32,598 nucleotides of DNA from Deltaproteobacteria bacterium (GTDB lineage: Bacteria > Desulfobacterota > Binatia > HRBIN30 > JACQVA1), in NCBI GenBank assembly GCA_016210005.1, contig JACQVA010000010.1:1-32598 (forward strand), read 5' to 3'. Made by a program: the position numbers and the translations under genes. Below, one piece after another: positions 1 through 8,459 of the stretch (within the stretch, counting starts at the first letter, position 1; each line of letters begins with the position of its first letter). The notes beneath the pieces are model-generated. The model was not told the origin of the DNA and made no database searches. It worked only from the letters and a program-made list of their open reading frames with translations.

Positions 1-1
1 G

Positions 2-358
2 CAGCATAAGAGCAAGGTAGTGGAGGGTTTTTCGGCCAAGTACGGCGTTGACAAGCTGGTCTACTACGAAGCGCACGGCTGCGCAGAGACCGCAATCGTG
101 CGGGAGAAGCAGCTGAAGAAGCGGCGCCGCGCCTGGAAGATGACAAATTGCGTCCCTTTCGGCCATGGGCCTCGGCTGACAGTACACAGTACTGTCAGAC
201 TGGTGAGGATTTGCCCGGTCGGCTGCACGTTACCCACAGATTTGTCGCACACCCTGCTGCCGACGCCGCAATTCTTGCCCTTGACTTGTATGACCTCGGT
301 GGGCGAAGCTGGTGGCGTTCGAGCAGCAAGTCAAAGGGAGGCAAGCACGATCTCGTGA
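2..358 (+). CDS. GIY-YIG nuclease family protein, C-terminal part (5' end off the window)
   Basis: The frame is open from the left edge with no start codon in the window, so the N-terminal GIY and YIG motifs lie outside. Codons 1-42 match the second half of the small GIY-YIG (UvrC/URI-type) proteins: HKSKVVEGFSAKYGVDKLVYYE, with the conserved glutamate of VYYE, then the basic REKQLKKRRRAWK segment. Family members normally continue with a short helix ending in an NPEWxDL-like motif. Here the sequence after AWKM departs completely and about 70 unrelated residues follow before the stop, so the C-terminus looks replaced or damaged. No other frame restores the expected ending. Family identity is fairly sure; whether the gene is functional is doubtful. 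A common alternative call would start at the internal GTG at 20. Confidence 0.6.
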   Translation, partial: QHKSKVVEGFSAKYGVDKLVYYEAHGCAETAIVREKQLKKRRRAWKMTNCVPFGHGPRLTVHSTVRLVRICPVGCTLPTDLSHTLLPTPQFLPLTCMTSVGEAGGVRAASQREASTIS

Positions 359-508
359 AGAAATGTTGCGATCCAGCGCTGCGCACGCTCATTGGCGAAG
401 ACGCGTGGCCGCGGCGTCAGCGGGCACCGCCGCGTGAAATGAATCGAACGGGGGGAAAACGGGTGTGAGGGAGGAGGAACCTGCCCTTGACGGCAGGGCC
501 GAAGCGAT

Positions 509-515
509 AAAGGAG
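509..515 (+). promoter_or_regulatory. Ribosome binding site AAAGGAG of the Cys-rich secreted protein
   Basis: AAAGGAG lies 8 nt before the ATG at 524 and fixes that start, which opens directly into a signal peptide. A small inverted repeat (CCTGCC/GGCAGG, about 480-497) lies in the leader just upstream. Confidence 0.7.
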
Positions 516-523
516 AAGTCAAA

Positions 524-1690
524 ATGAGGAAGACGTTCTTAGCTCTTGCCGCCGGCGCCATGGCGCTGACGGCAGCGCCCGCCTTGGCGCAAACGGTCGC
601 CGCGCGAGGGAAGCTCGATCACTTGATCTGTTACAAGATGCGCACCAACGCGCTCAAAGCGCCGGTTACGGTCGATATGCTGGCGCAACTCCAGCCTGAG
701 TTCACGCAGAAGGGCTGCATAATTGAACAGGCGGTGGAGTTCTGCGTTCCGGTCACGAAGCGGCTGACGGTAAAGCCGCCCTTCCCCAGCGTCAGCGGCC
801 AGCCCTTGAAAGACGACTACGTCTGCTACCTGGCCCAATGCCCGACTCAGCCGTTGCCGCCGGACAAGAAGGTGATCGATCAATTCAGCCAACGGGTCCA
901 CACCAAGTACACCCCGGTTAAGATCTGCGTGCCCGCGCGCAAAGCGCCGGTACCGTGCGGACCGACCGGCGGCGGCACTTGCGGCGGAGTCTGCGACAAC
1001 GCCACCGACGAGTGCGTGGCCGATCCGACGCAGGGATGTACCTGCAAGCCGGCACAGTGCAGCGGGGTGGTCGATAACCGCGGCTCGTGCGGCGGCGCTT
1101 GCCCGAACACCACCGATCTCTGCCGGCCGAATGCCGCGGGGGCATGCGAGTGCCAGCCGCCACCACCACCGCCGTGTGGGATGGACTCGGCCACCGGCAT
1201 CTGCGGCGGCAACTGCCCGAAGCCGACCGACCGTTGCGTTTTGGATGACAACGGGGTGTGCGCTTGCGTACCGCCGGAACCGCGCTGCGCCTCGGTCAAC
1301 GGTGTCTGTGGCGGCGTGTGTCCCAACCCGACGGATGTTTGTGTTGCCACAGCTGCCGGATGTGGCTGCAAGCCACCGGGGTGCGCGAAGAACCCGCTGA
1401 CAGGAGCCTGCGGCGGCGTCTGCCCTAAGGCCACGGACAAGTGCATACTGGATGCCGCGGGTGAATGTTCGTGCCAGCCGCCACCGTGCGGAGGTGATCC
1501 CCTCAACGGCACCTGCGGCGGCGTTTGCCCGAACAGCGGCGAGCAATGTGTCCTAGGCACAACCACCAACAGCTGCGTGTGTGAAAGGCCGTGCGGGAAT
1601 ATTCCGGGAACAACTCAGTGCGGCGGGTTCTGCCCTGCCGGGCAGATATGCGAACACGTTCCGGGAACCATCTCCTGCCGGTGCTTCTGA
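524..1690 (+). CDS. Secreted protein with seven tandem six-cysteine repeats
   Basis: 388 aa, function unknown. Residues 1-22 form a clear signal peptide (hydrophobic core, cleavage near ALAQ). Residues about 30-140 form an N-terminal domain with spaced cysteines (LICYKM, EFCVPV, DDYVCYLAQC, VKICVPA) of a type I associate with secreted proteins of uncultivated delta-like bacteria. From about residue 144 to the end run seven repeats of 31-38 residues with the spacing C-x(6-9)-CGGxC-x(5-6)-C-x(5-8)-C-x-C, usually containing CPNPTD or a close variant and separated by Pro-rich KPPP/QPPP linkers. The last repeat ends one residue before the stop, so the array is complete. The even six cysteines per repeat suggest disulfide-stabilised mini-domains outside the cell. 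No catalytic motif is seen. It stands alone, with its own terminator downstream. Confidence 0.85.
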   Translation: MRKTFLALAAGAMALTAAPALAQTVAARGKLDHLICYKMRTNALKAPVTVDMLAQLQPEFTQKGCIIEQAVEFCVPVTKRLTVKPPFPSVSGQPLKDDYVCYLAQCPTQPLPPDKKVIDQFSQRVHTKYTPVKICVPARKAPVPCGPTGGGTCGGVCDNATDECVADPTQGCTCKPAQCSGVVDNRGSCGGACPNTTDLCRPNAAGACECQPPPPPPCGMDSATGICGGNCPKPTDRCVLDDNGVCACVPPEPRCASVNGVCGGVCPNPTDVCVATAAGCGCKPPGCAKNPLTGACGGVCPKATDKCILDAAGECSCQPPPCGGDPLNGTCGGVCPNSGEQCVLGTTTNSCVCERPCGNIPGTTQCGGFCPAGQICEHVPGTISCRCF

Positions 1691-1730
1691 TCTGTATCTG
1701 TTGGCGCTGACAGCCAGCGCTCGGTAGGCT

Positions 1731-1760
1731 CGGGGGGCAACCGGAGACGGTTGCCCCCCG
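1731..1760 (+). terminator. Strong hairpin terminator after the Cys-repeat gene
   Basis: A perfect 13-bp inverted repeat (1731-1743 with 1748-1760, containing GGGGGGCAACC and its complement) closes a GAGA tetraloop 40 nt after the stop codon. It is followed by the pyrimidine-rich CTCCTCTTCTC, not a pure T run, so it is a plausible but not canonical intrinsic terminator. Confidence 0.65.
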
Positions 1761-1900
1761 CTCCTCTTCTCAGCTCGTCGTTTCCATCATCCCAAGATCT
1801 GACCTGAGACTCATCGCGTTGGTCCCGCACGTCCGATAGCGGCCGGCGCTGGCATCCGGCGCGTCTGCGCAGTAGCATCCGCTCGACCACGGAGGTGGCG

Positions 1901-3088
1901 ATGGCTGATCCTTATGCGCCGACTAAAGCGGATCGTTTCAGCTTTGGTCTATGGACTGTCGGCAACACCGGTGGTGACCCGTTCGGGGCGCCGGTGCGCC
2001 CGCCGGCGAACCCGTGCCAGCTCGTCCATAAGCTCGCCGCCTGCGGTGCCTGGGGCGTCAACTTACACGACAACGACTTGATTCCCTTCGGCGCCTCGCC
2101 CACCGAGCGCGACCGCATCGTCAAGGATTTCCAGGCAGCGCTGCGCGATTCCGGCATGGTGGTGCCGATGGCTACCACCAACTTGTTTCACCACCCGATG
2201 TTCAAAGACGGTGCCTTCACCGCCAACGATCCGCAGGTGCGCGCCTTCGCCCTGCGCTAGACCCTCGACGCCATCGATCTCGGTGCCGAGCTGGGCGCGC
2301 AGATCTACGTGTTTTGGGGCGGGCGCGAGGGCAGCGAAGCCGATGCTTGCCGCGATCCGCGCGACGCCATCCGCCGTCTGCGCGAGGCGCTCAACTTCCT
2401 GTGCGAATACGTCCGCGAGCAGGGCTATCACCTGAAGTTCGCGCTCGAAGCCAAGCCCAACGAACCCCGCGGCGATATTTATCTCGCGACCACCGGCCAC
2501 ATGTTGCACTTCATCTCCACCCTCGATCACCCCGAGATGGTGGGGGTTAATCCGGAGGTGGCACACGAGACCATGGCCGGCCTCTCCATGGTGCACGCGG
2601 TGGCGCAGGCGATGGAAGCCGACAAGTTGTTTCATATCGACCTCAACGCGCAAAAGATCGGGCGCTACGACCAGGACTTGCGCTTCGGTTCGGAAGATCT
2701 CAAAGGCGCTTTCCTGCTGGTGCGCCTGCTCGAAGGCAGCGCCGCCGGCTCGCCCTACCACGGCCCCCTGCACTTCGACGCCCACGCCTATCGCACCGAG
2801 GACGAAGCGGGGGTGTGGGACTTTGCCCGCGGCTGCATGCGCACTTACAAAATCCTCAAAGCGCGAGCGCAGACGTTCGACGCCGATCCCGAAGTGCGCG
2901 ACCTGCTCGCGGCCGCTCCGGAGCAGGCCGCGCTGGCGCCCTTGCTCAGCGGCTACGCCCGCGACAAGGTCGCTAAGCTGCGTGCCCTGGCCATCGACCC
3001 CGACGCACTCGGGCGCCGCGGCCTGGGTTACGAACGCCTCGATCAGCTCCTGATCGAGCATCTGCTGGGCGTGCGCGGCGGCTCCTGA
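1901..3088 (+). pseudogene. xylA: Xylose isomerase with an in-frame TAG stop at codon 120
   Basis: Actinobacterial-type (class I) xylose isomerase, D-xylose to D-xylulose. ATG 1901 is preceded by GGAGGT at 1891-1896; the upstream GTG at 1895 overlaps that site and is unlikely as a start. The frame is continuous from 1901 to 3088 (395 codons, normal family length) except for TAG at 2258-2260. Relatives have ALRKT at this point; here it reads ALR-stop-T, so one A-to-T change in AAG explains it. Sequence on both sides is well conserved and all metal and catalytic motifs remain: VNLHDND (His, Asp), [12 protein letters not shown] (Glu, Lys), [22 protein letters not shown] and the FDAH aspartate. 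No frameshift or decay is visible. It may be a recent nonsense mutation, a consensus error, or a read-through case. Product from 2309 would lack the N-terminal active-site His/Asp. xylB follows 20 nt downstream. Confidence 0.85.
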
Positions 3089-3108
3089 CCGGGCGCGGAA
3101 CTACCGCT

Positions 3109-4587
3109 ATGGACGACGGCCTCTACCTCGGCTTCGACGTCGGCACTCAGGGCACCAAGGGGCTGCTGCTCGATGCCGGCCGGAGAGCGGTGGTGGCGCG
3201 CGCAGGCCGGCCCCACGGCTTGATCCCCGACTTGCCGCCGGGCGCGGCGGAGCAGCACCCGGACACCTGGGTGGCGGCGCTGCGCGAAGTGGCGGCGGAA
3301 CTACTCGCCACGCCCGGAGTCGAGCGCGCGCGGGTTCGCGGCATCGGCGTCTCGGGGCAGCAACATGGCCTCGTCGTCCTCGACGCCGATGATCGCGTCG
3401 TCCGGCCCGCCAAGCTCTGGTGCGATACCACGACGGCCAAAGAGGCGGAGGAACTCTCCCGCGACTTGGGCCGATCCATCCCCGCTGGTTTCACGGCATC
3501 GAAGATCCTCTGGCTGCAACGGCACGAGCCGCAGCACTGGCAGCAAGTACGTGCGGTGCTGCTGCCGCACGACTACATCAACTTCCGTCTCACCGGGAAC
3601 AAGACCATGGAAGCGGGCGACGCCTCCGGTACCGGCTTCTTCGACCCGCTCACTCGCAGTTTCGATCAGCGCGCGATGGCGCGGATCGATCCACGGCTGG
3701 CGGCGATGCTGCCGCCGCTGATTTCGGCGGGCTCACCGGCCGGACCGCTCTCGGCCGCGGGCGCCACGCTCCTGGGGGTGGCGGAAGGCATCCCGGTCGC
3801 GAGCGGTGGCGGCGACAACATGATGAGCGCGATCGGCAGCGGCGCCACCAGGCCGGGCGTGGTGGTTGTCAGCCTGGGCACTTCCGGGACGGCCTTTGCT
3901 TACAGTGCGACTCCGGTAGTCGACCCCGAGGGCCTGATCGCGCCGTTTTGCGACTCCACCGGGGCCTGGCTGCCTTTACTGTGTGTGATGAACATGACCG
4001 GTGTGAGCGAGGAGATCCGCGCCGCGTTCGGCGGGGACCTTGATTCGCTGACCCGGGCCGCAGCGGCGGTTCCTGCGGGTGCGCAGGGGTTGCTGCTGCT
4101 GCCTTACTTGCAGGGCGAGCGCGTGCCGAACCTACCCGCCGCCACCGGCGTGCTGCTGGGCATCCGCCCCGGGCTGCTCGGCCGCGGGCATCTCTTCCGC
4201 GCCGCCTTGGAAGGCACCAGCCTGTCCCTGGCGCTAGGGATCGAGCGCATGCAGTCGCTCGGCATCCACAGCGACGTAGTTAGACTGGTCGGCGGCGGTT
4301 CGCACAATCCGCTGTGGCGCCAGATTGTGGCCGACGTACTCGAGCTTCCGGTCGTCTGCCTGGCCGAGTCCGAGTCGGCCGCGCTGGGGGCGGCGATCCA
4401 AGCGCTCTGGAGCGTGCGGCGGGCGGCCGGCCACGACGCGAGCGCCGACGAAGTGGCCACGCCTTTCGTCCACACATCCGGTGATGTCGTGTCGCCGCAA
4501 GCGCTGCCCGCGGCCACGTATCGCGCCGCCCGCGCCCGCATGCGCGAGCTGACCCAACGAATTTTCGGAGACCGGCCCAACCCCTGA
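3109..4587 (+). CDS. xylB: Xylulokinase (FGGY carbohydrate kinase)
   Basis: 492 aa, normal length. Phosphorylates D-xylulose to xylulose 5-phosphate in the cytoplasm, feeding the pentose phosphate pathway. FGGY N-terminal domain: GFDVGTQGTKG phosphate loop (residues 8-18), AEQHPDTW, GVSGQQHGLV and LWCDTTT. The GGGDNM motif carries the catalytic base Asp236. C-terminal domain: VSLGTSGTAF, RAALEGTSLSLALGIERM, LVGGGSHNPLWRQI and ESAALGAAIQA adenine and phosphate-binding motifs. It follows the xylose isomerase gene after 20 nt on the same strand, so the two form a xylose operon; no transporter or regulator is visible here. All key residues are intact, in contrast to the interrupted xylA. The gene ends 13 nt before a convergent stop codon. 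Confidence 0.93.
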   Translation: MDDGLYLGFDVGTQGTKGLLLDAGRRAVVARAGRPHGLIPDLPPGAAEQHPDTWVAALREVAAELLATPGVERARVRGIGVSGQQHGLVVLDADDRVVRPAKLWCDTTTAKEAEELSRDLGRSIPAGFTASKILWLQRHEPQHWQQVRAVLLPHDYINFRLTGNKTMEAGDASGTGFFDPLTRSFDQRAMARIDPRLAAMLPPLISAGSPAGPLSAAGATLLGVAEGIPVASGGGDNMMSAIGSGATRPGVVVVSLGTSGTAFAYSATPVVDPEGLIAPFCDSTGAWLPLLCVMNMTGVSEEIRAAFGGDLDSLTRAAAAVPAGAQGLLLLPYLQGERVPNLPAATGVLLGIRPGLLGRGHLFRAALEGTSLSLALGIERMQSLGIHSDVVRLVGGGSHNPLWRQIVADVLELPVVCLAESESAALGAAIQALWSVRRAAGHDASADEVATPFVHTSGDVVSPQALPAATYRAARARMRELTQRIFGDRPNP

Positions 4588-4600
4588 AGGGCGCTTCGGT

Positions 4601-5386
4601 TCAATAGTTCTCGATGAAGTTCTGCACCACGATATTACGCACGCGCTCGGTCAGCCGGTCGCGTTCGTCGAGCGAGCGGCCGGCGGTTTCGATCGGTGGC
4701 GCCAGCACGATGCGCACTTTGCCGCCGGGGCGAATGATGGCGTGGTGCTTGGGCAGGAACTTGTGGGCCCCGCTGATTGACAACGGGATGATCGGCAAGC
4801 CGGTTTGCAGGGCCAGCGACACCCCGCCCTTCTTGAACGCGTGCACCTTGCCGTCGGGGCTGCGGGTGCCCTCGGCGTAAAACAAGATACAGAAGCCCTC
4901 GCCGATCTGTTCGCGAGCGCGCTGGTTGATGATCGCCACCGCTTCCTCGGGCTTGGCGCGGTCGATGATGATGTGGTCGCTGAGCGCGAGCGCCTGGCCG
5001 AAGACGGGAAAGCGCAGCAGTTCTCTCTTGGCCACGAAGCGAATCTTGGCCGGCACGGTGGCAAACGTGGCCCAGATATCAAAGTTGCTCAGGTGGTTGG
5101 AAATGATGACGTAGCGGCGCTGCGGATCGATGTGCTCGGCACCGATCAGCTCCACCTCGATGCCGCAGACCTGGAGAATCCACCGGCACCAGATGCGGCC
5201 GCAGGCGTCGGCGGGCCAGCCCTTGCGGATGACCAGGATCATCACGACGCTGAGCGTGCCCCAGAACAGCGTCATGAAGAAGATGGCGAGTGCGGCCCCG
5301 ATTCCCCAAAGGCGGCGCAGCGGATGGCTGAAGGGAACAGCGCTAGCGGATTCGGCGGCCTTTATGCCGCGAGGGGCGGTCGCCAC
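4601..5386 (-). CDS. plsC: 1-acyl-sn-glycerol-3-phosphate acyltransferase (PlsC family)
   Basis: 261 aa. Transfers an acyl chain to lysophosphatidic acid to make phosphatidic acid at the inner membrane. One or two membrane segments lie at about residues 25-55 (GIGAALAIFFMTLFWGTLS). The four acyltransferase motifs are in order: NHLSNFD (motif I, His and Asp), IIIDR (motif II region), FYAEGTRSPDG (motif III) and LPIIPLSISG (motif IV). The start is a GTG at 5384-5386; its Shine-Dalgarno is weak (GTGAGG a few bases upstream), and no better upstream ATG is seen. It lies 53 nt downstream of the asparaginase gene on the same strand, so the two may be co-transcribed without an obvious functional link. 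Specificity for lysophosphatidic acid is inferred from the family. Confidence 0.88.
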   Translation of the reverse strand: MATAPRGIKAAESASAVPFSHPLRRLWGIGAALAIFFMTLFWGTLSVVMILVIRKGWPADACGRIWCRWILQVCGIEVELIGAEHIDPQRRYVIISNHLSNFDIWATFATVPAKIRFVAKRELLRFPVFGQALALSDHIIIDRAKPEEAVAIINQRAREQIGEGFCILFYAEGTRSPDGKVHAFKKGGVSLALQTGLPIIPLSISGAHKFLPKHHAIIRPGGKVRIVLAPPIETAGRSLDERDRLTERVRNIVVQNFIENY

Positions 5387-5439
5387 AGAGCCTCACTAGC
5401 CTACCGCCACCACCACGCGCAACCCACGTGATGTGCCTT

Positions 5440-6315
5440 TCAGCACACCAAGACGACATCGTGCCCGTCGGCCTCGCGGAATGCTACGGGCATAGCGGCG
5501 GTGTTGTGTGCGAAGCCAATCCGCCCTTGGGCGTCGGTGACGATCACGCCGGCCGCCGCACCGGTACGTTCCGCCAGCACGGCGATACCGGCTCGCGCCG
5601 CCGCCATCGGCTCAGTGCCGGCGCCCAGCATGTCCGCCACCGTCTTCGCCAGCGTTACACGCATGATTGCTTCGCCCCGCCCGGTGGCGGAAGCCGCCCC
5701 CAGCCGATCGTCGGCATAGGTGCCGGCGCCGAGGACCGCGCTATCCCCGATCCGGCCCGGGCGTTTGTAGAACAGGCCGCCGGTTGACGTTGCCGCGGCA
5801 ACGTGGCCGGCGCTATCCACCGCCACCGCACCGACCGTACCTGCCGGCGACGCTTGCTTTTGCTCAGACTGCCAGCGCAGGCGCTGGCGCGGGGTGATCA
5901 GCACCTCGGGGGCGCACATGGCCACGGCGTGCTCCGCCGCGAAGGCCTCGGCTCCCGGCCCGACCAACATCACCGTGACGGGATCCGCCATCAGCGCGCG
6001 CGCCAGGGTAATCGGATTACGAACGCGGCTGACCGCACCGCACGCACCGGCGGCGAGGGTGGCGCCGTCCATGATCGAGGCATCCATTTCGATCGTGCCC
6101 ATGGCCGTGAGCACCGATCCCACCCCGGCGTTGAACATCGAATCGTCTTCCAGCTCGATGACGGCGGCAGCTACTGCGGCAACGGCGCTGCCGCCATTAG
6201 TGAGCACACGCCAGCCCGCTCGCACCGCCGCGGCGCAGCCGGCCTCGGCGGCTGCGCGCACCTCTGGCGCCAGGGTGCCCGCGCCGCCATGGACGATCAG
6301 TGCCGGTCGCGGCAT
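5440..6315 (-). CDS. Isoaspartyl peptidase / L-asparaginase (Ntn hydrolase, peptidase family T2)
   Basis: 291 aa. Threonine-type N-terminal nucleophile hydrolase that cleaves isoaspartyl dipeptides and/or asparagine; the precursor is expected to cleave itself into alpha and beta subunits. The N-terminus IVHGGAGTL is the family hallmark. FNAGVGSVLT and EMDASIMDG follow. The predicted nucleophile is Thr160 in GTVGAVAVD, so self-cleavage would occur before it. Downstream motifs of the beta subunit are present: ATSTGG, GRIGDS, GAGTYAD and SATGRGE. No signal peptide, so cytoplasmic. ATG at 6315 places the hallmark motif 7 residues in, as in relatives. It is the first gene of a probable two-gene unit with plsC. 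The 212-nt divergent region towards the histidine kinase should hold its promoter, but I see no convincing -35/-10 pair. Confidence 0.9.
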   Translation of the reverse strand: MPRPALIVHGGAGTLAPEVRAAAEAGCAAAVRAGWRVLTNGGSAVAAVAAAVIELEDDSMFNAGVGSVLTAMGTIEMDASIMDGATLAAGACGAVSRVRNPITLARALMADPVTVMLVGPGAEAFAAEHAVAMCAPEVLITPRQRLRWQSEQKQASPAGTVGAVAVDSAGHVAAATSTGGLFYKRPGRIGDSAVLGAGTYADDRLGAASATGRGEAIMRVTLAKTVADMLGAGTEPMAAARAGIAVLAERTGAAAGVIVTDAQGRIGFAHNTAAMPVAFREADGHDVVLVC

Positions 6316-6527
6316 CGGGCTCCACTCACAAACTCAACTGCTCGGCGCGGCTTACTGCCGTTGGCATTGCTCGTTCCCGGCCAACCGTTCTGGCTGAGGC
6401 TGAGGAGGCCGCCAGCGGCCGGGTCGAAGCCGGGTTCATAGGTGGGCGGCACAGAGCGGGACGCTCCCAAAAGGTCCCAATGTTGTCAAGCTCGTTGGTG
6501 ACGACGTTTGCGATATGACCGGTAGAG

Positions 6528-7862
6528 ATGCTAGCCGGTAGGTGCTGGTTTGTATTGCTGGCGCAGGATGCAGCGTTCATGACCGCACCGACGATCGAAC
6601 AAGTATACGCCGAAGAAACCGTGCGCCTGGCGGCCTCGCGCCTGCCGGCGCTGGCGGTGGTATTCGCAGCGTTGATGGCGGCCGCTTGGCTGCCGGAATC
6701 GCTCGTGCATCCCGAGCGCGTCACCCTCTACGCCGGGCTCTTCGGTGTGCAGCTGCTCGGCTGTGTGGGCGCGGTGATGTTGACGCGCAGCAACTGGGGG
6801 CGCGGCTACAGTCCGGCGATCGTTGCCTGTACGAGCATATGGCTGTGTAGCGTGATGGGGGTCTACCATGCGGCTCTGCACGGTGAGGCCGAGCTGTTGG
6901 CCTTGGCGCTGGCCGGCATGGTGACTGGCGTCGGCGTGCTGGTGCCGTTGGGCGTTCGCGGGCAGTTGCCGGTCGCCCTCGGCGCGATCGGCACATACGG
7001 TATCGCGGCGGTGGCGGGAGCTAGGAGCTCGACCTCGATCGCTTTGACCGCGTTGGGGGTAGCGGCCATCGGCGGGCTGTCGGTGGCCGGAGCCGCCGTG
7101 CTCGACCGCTACCGCTACGCCTCTTTTCGCCGAACTGAGCAGTTGCGCCGGGCCAACGCGGCGCTGGCGCAGGCCAACGAGGCGAAGAACTTGTTTCTGG
7201 CCAACGTCTCCCACGAGTTGCGCTCGCCGCTCAACGTTATCCTCGGCTACGCGCAGCTCATGCTCGACGACAGCTTCGGACCACTGCCGCCGGACTTGCG
7301 CCAGCCGCTCGAGCGCGTCGTTGCCAGCACCCAGAGCCTGGTCTACCTCATCAGCGACCTGCTGGATCTCTCGCGCATTGAAGCGGGACGGCTGGCGGTG
7401 AGTTTGAAGCCGGTTGAACTGGCGCCGCTGTTCGCCGAGCTGGAGAGCTTCATCCTGCCGGCGCTGGTGGCCAAGCCCGTCCGCTTCGTAGCCGAGGAGG
7501 CGGGCACGTTAGCGGTGACGGCCGACCCCGATCGCCTGCGCCAGGTATTGGTCAATCTGCTCACCAACGCGGCGAAGTTCACTCCGAGTGGCGAGATCCG
7601 CTTGCGCGCGGTTGCCGATGGCGATGGCGTCGGTATCGAAGTGACGGACACCGGTATCGGTATTGCCGCCGAGGACTTGCCGCACATCTTCGAGCCCTTC
7701 TATCGCGGGGCCGGCACCAAGCAGTACGGCGGCGTCGGTATCGGCCTGTCGATTTCAGCTCGCTTGGCCCGCGCCATGGGCGGCGAGCTGATCGCCCACA
7801 GCCGACTGAACGAGGGCTCGCGCTTCACCGTGCGGCTGCCGGCCGCGGCGGTGAACTGCTGA
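6528..7862 (+). CDS. Membrane-bound sensor histidine kinase (orphan)
   Basis: 444 aa from the ATG at 6528. A second ATG at 6579 (MTAPTIEQVYAEE) gives a more natural N-terminus; neither has a strong ribosome site, so the start is uncertain. About six hydrophobic segments between residues 38 and 195 form the membrane sensor, without a sizeable periplasmic domain. A short linker helix (RRANAALAQANEAKNLF) leads to the HisKA domain with His229 in NVSHELRSPLNVILG. The ATPase domain has an N box (NLLTNAAKFTPSG), G1 (VTDTGIGIA), F box (FEPFYRG) and G2 (GGVGIGLSIS). It autophosphorylates and should pass phosphate to an unlinked response regulator, since neither neighbour is one. It converges on the ferritin-like gene with only 9 nt between stops. 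The input signal cannot be told from sequence. Confidence 0.9.
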   Translation: MLAGRCWFVLLAQDAAFMTAPTIEQVYAEETVRLAASRLPALAVVFAALMAAAWLPESLVHPERVTLYAGLFGVQLLGCVGAVMLTRSNWGRGYSPAIVACTSIWLCSVMGVYHAALHGEAELLALALAGMVTGVGVLVPLGVRGQLPVALGAIGTYGIAAVAGARSSTSIALTALGVAAIGGLSVAGAAVLDRYRYASFRRTEQLRRANAALAQANEAKNLFLANVSHELRSPLNVILGYAQLMLDDSFGPLPPDLRQPLERVVASTQSLVYLISDLLDLSRIEAGRLAVSLKPVELAPLFAELESFILPALVAKPVRFVAEEAGTLAVTADPDRLRQVLVNLLTNAAKFTPSGEIRLRAVADGDGVGIEVTDTGIGIAAEDLPHIFEPFYRGAGTKQYGGVGIGLSISARLARAMGGELIAHSRLNEGSRFTVRLPAAAVNC

Positions 7863-7871
7863 CGGCGTCTT

Positions 7872-8459
7872 TCAGCCCTTCACCCGGCGCAGGCTCGGAG
7901 TCGGGCGCGGCGGGCGGAGGCGCAGGCGGCCGACCTGGGTTTCGAGCAGGGCGTCGGCGCGGGCCAGCAAGCTCTGGCTGGTCGTGTACTTCTCGATCAT
8001 GTAGCCGAGGTCACCCAAGTCGTGAATGAGGAGTTGCAACGCGCGCGTGCGCGCGGCGGCGCCTTTGAGCGAATGCAGCAGATCCAGCACCACATCTTCG
8101 ATCTCCGAAGCCTCGATGTCCAGGCACATCTCGAAGGCGCGTTCGAGCGAGACCCCTTCGGCGGCCTCGCGGCGGCAGCTATCCAGCAGGGCGCGGAGAT
8201 GCTCGATGCGCGCCGGGGTGAGGGCGGCCTCGGGCGGCAACGCGCGCCGGGGGGCAGCGTCGAGCAAGGCCGCCAGCAAGGCCAGCGCTCCGAAGTGCTG
8301 CGCCTCGTGCTGCGCCATCTCGAACCAGAACCGGCGCAGCTCCTCTGGGCGGCGAAAACGGTTCTCGAACTGGCAATACAGCTCCATCGTCCGGCGTTCG
8401 AGATCCATCGCTGCCGCGATCAAGCTCTGCACGGTGGCAACCAAGCTCCGGTGCGACAT
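7872..8459 (-). CDS. Ferritin-like / rubrerythrin-type helical protein
   Basis: 195 aa, soluble, almost entirely helical. The first helix pair resembles the diiron four-helix bundle: LERRTMELYCQFE (Glu21, Glu26), then EMAQHEAQH, which contains an ExxH metal-ligand motif (Glu52, His55). The second half has DIEASEIEDVV and LIHDLGDLGYMIEKYT, in the place where a second glutamate/ExxH helix is expected; the second ExxH is not perfectly recognisable (HDLGD instead), so metal binding could be reduced. The C-terminal 30 residues are basic and Pro/Arg-rich. Candidate roles are iron or peroxide handling, but no partner gene is adjacent. The ATG at 8459 is preceded by a 15-bp palindrome at 8473-8487. 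The family call is moderately sure; the function is not. Confidence 0.65.
   Translation of the reverse strand: MSHRSLVATVQSLIAAAMDLERRTMELYCQFENRFRRPEELRRFWFEMAQHEAQHFGALALLAALLDAAPRRALPPEAALTPARIEHLRALLDSCRREAAEGVSLERAFEMCLDIEASEIEDVVLDLLHSLKGAAARTRALQLLIHDLGDLGYMIEKYTTSQSLLARADALLETQVGRLRLRPPRPTPSLRRVKG

Noticed and set aside
539-1546. Long minus-strand open frames opposite the Cys-repeat gene
   Set aside because: GC-rich shadow frames with Arg/Ala-rich composition; the plus strand has a clear ribosome site, signal peptide and regular cysteine repeats.
2063-3061. 332-codon minus-strand open frame opposite xylA
   Set aside because: Mirror of conserved xylose isomerase codons; no start signal and no recognisable domain.
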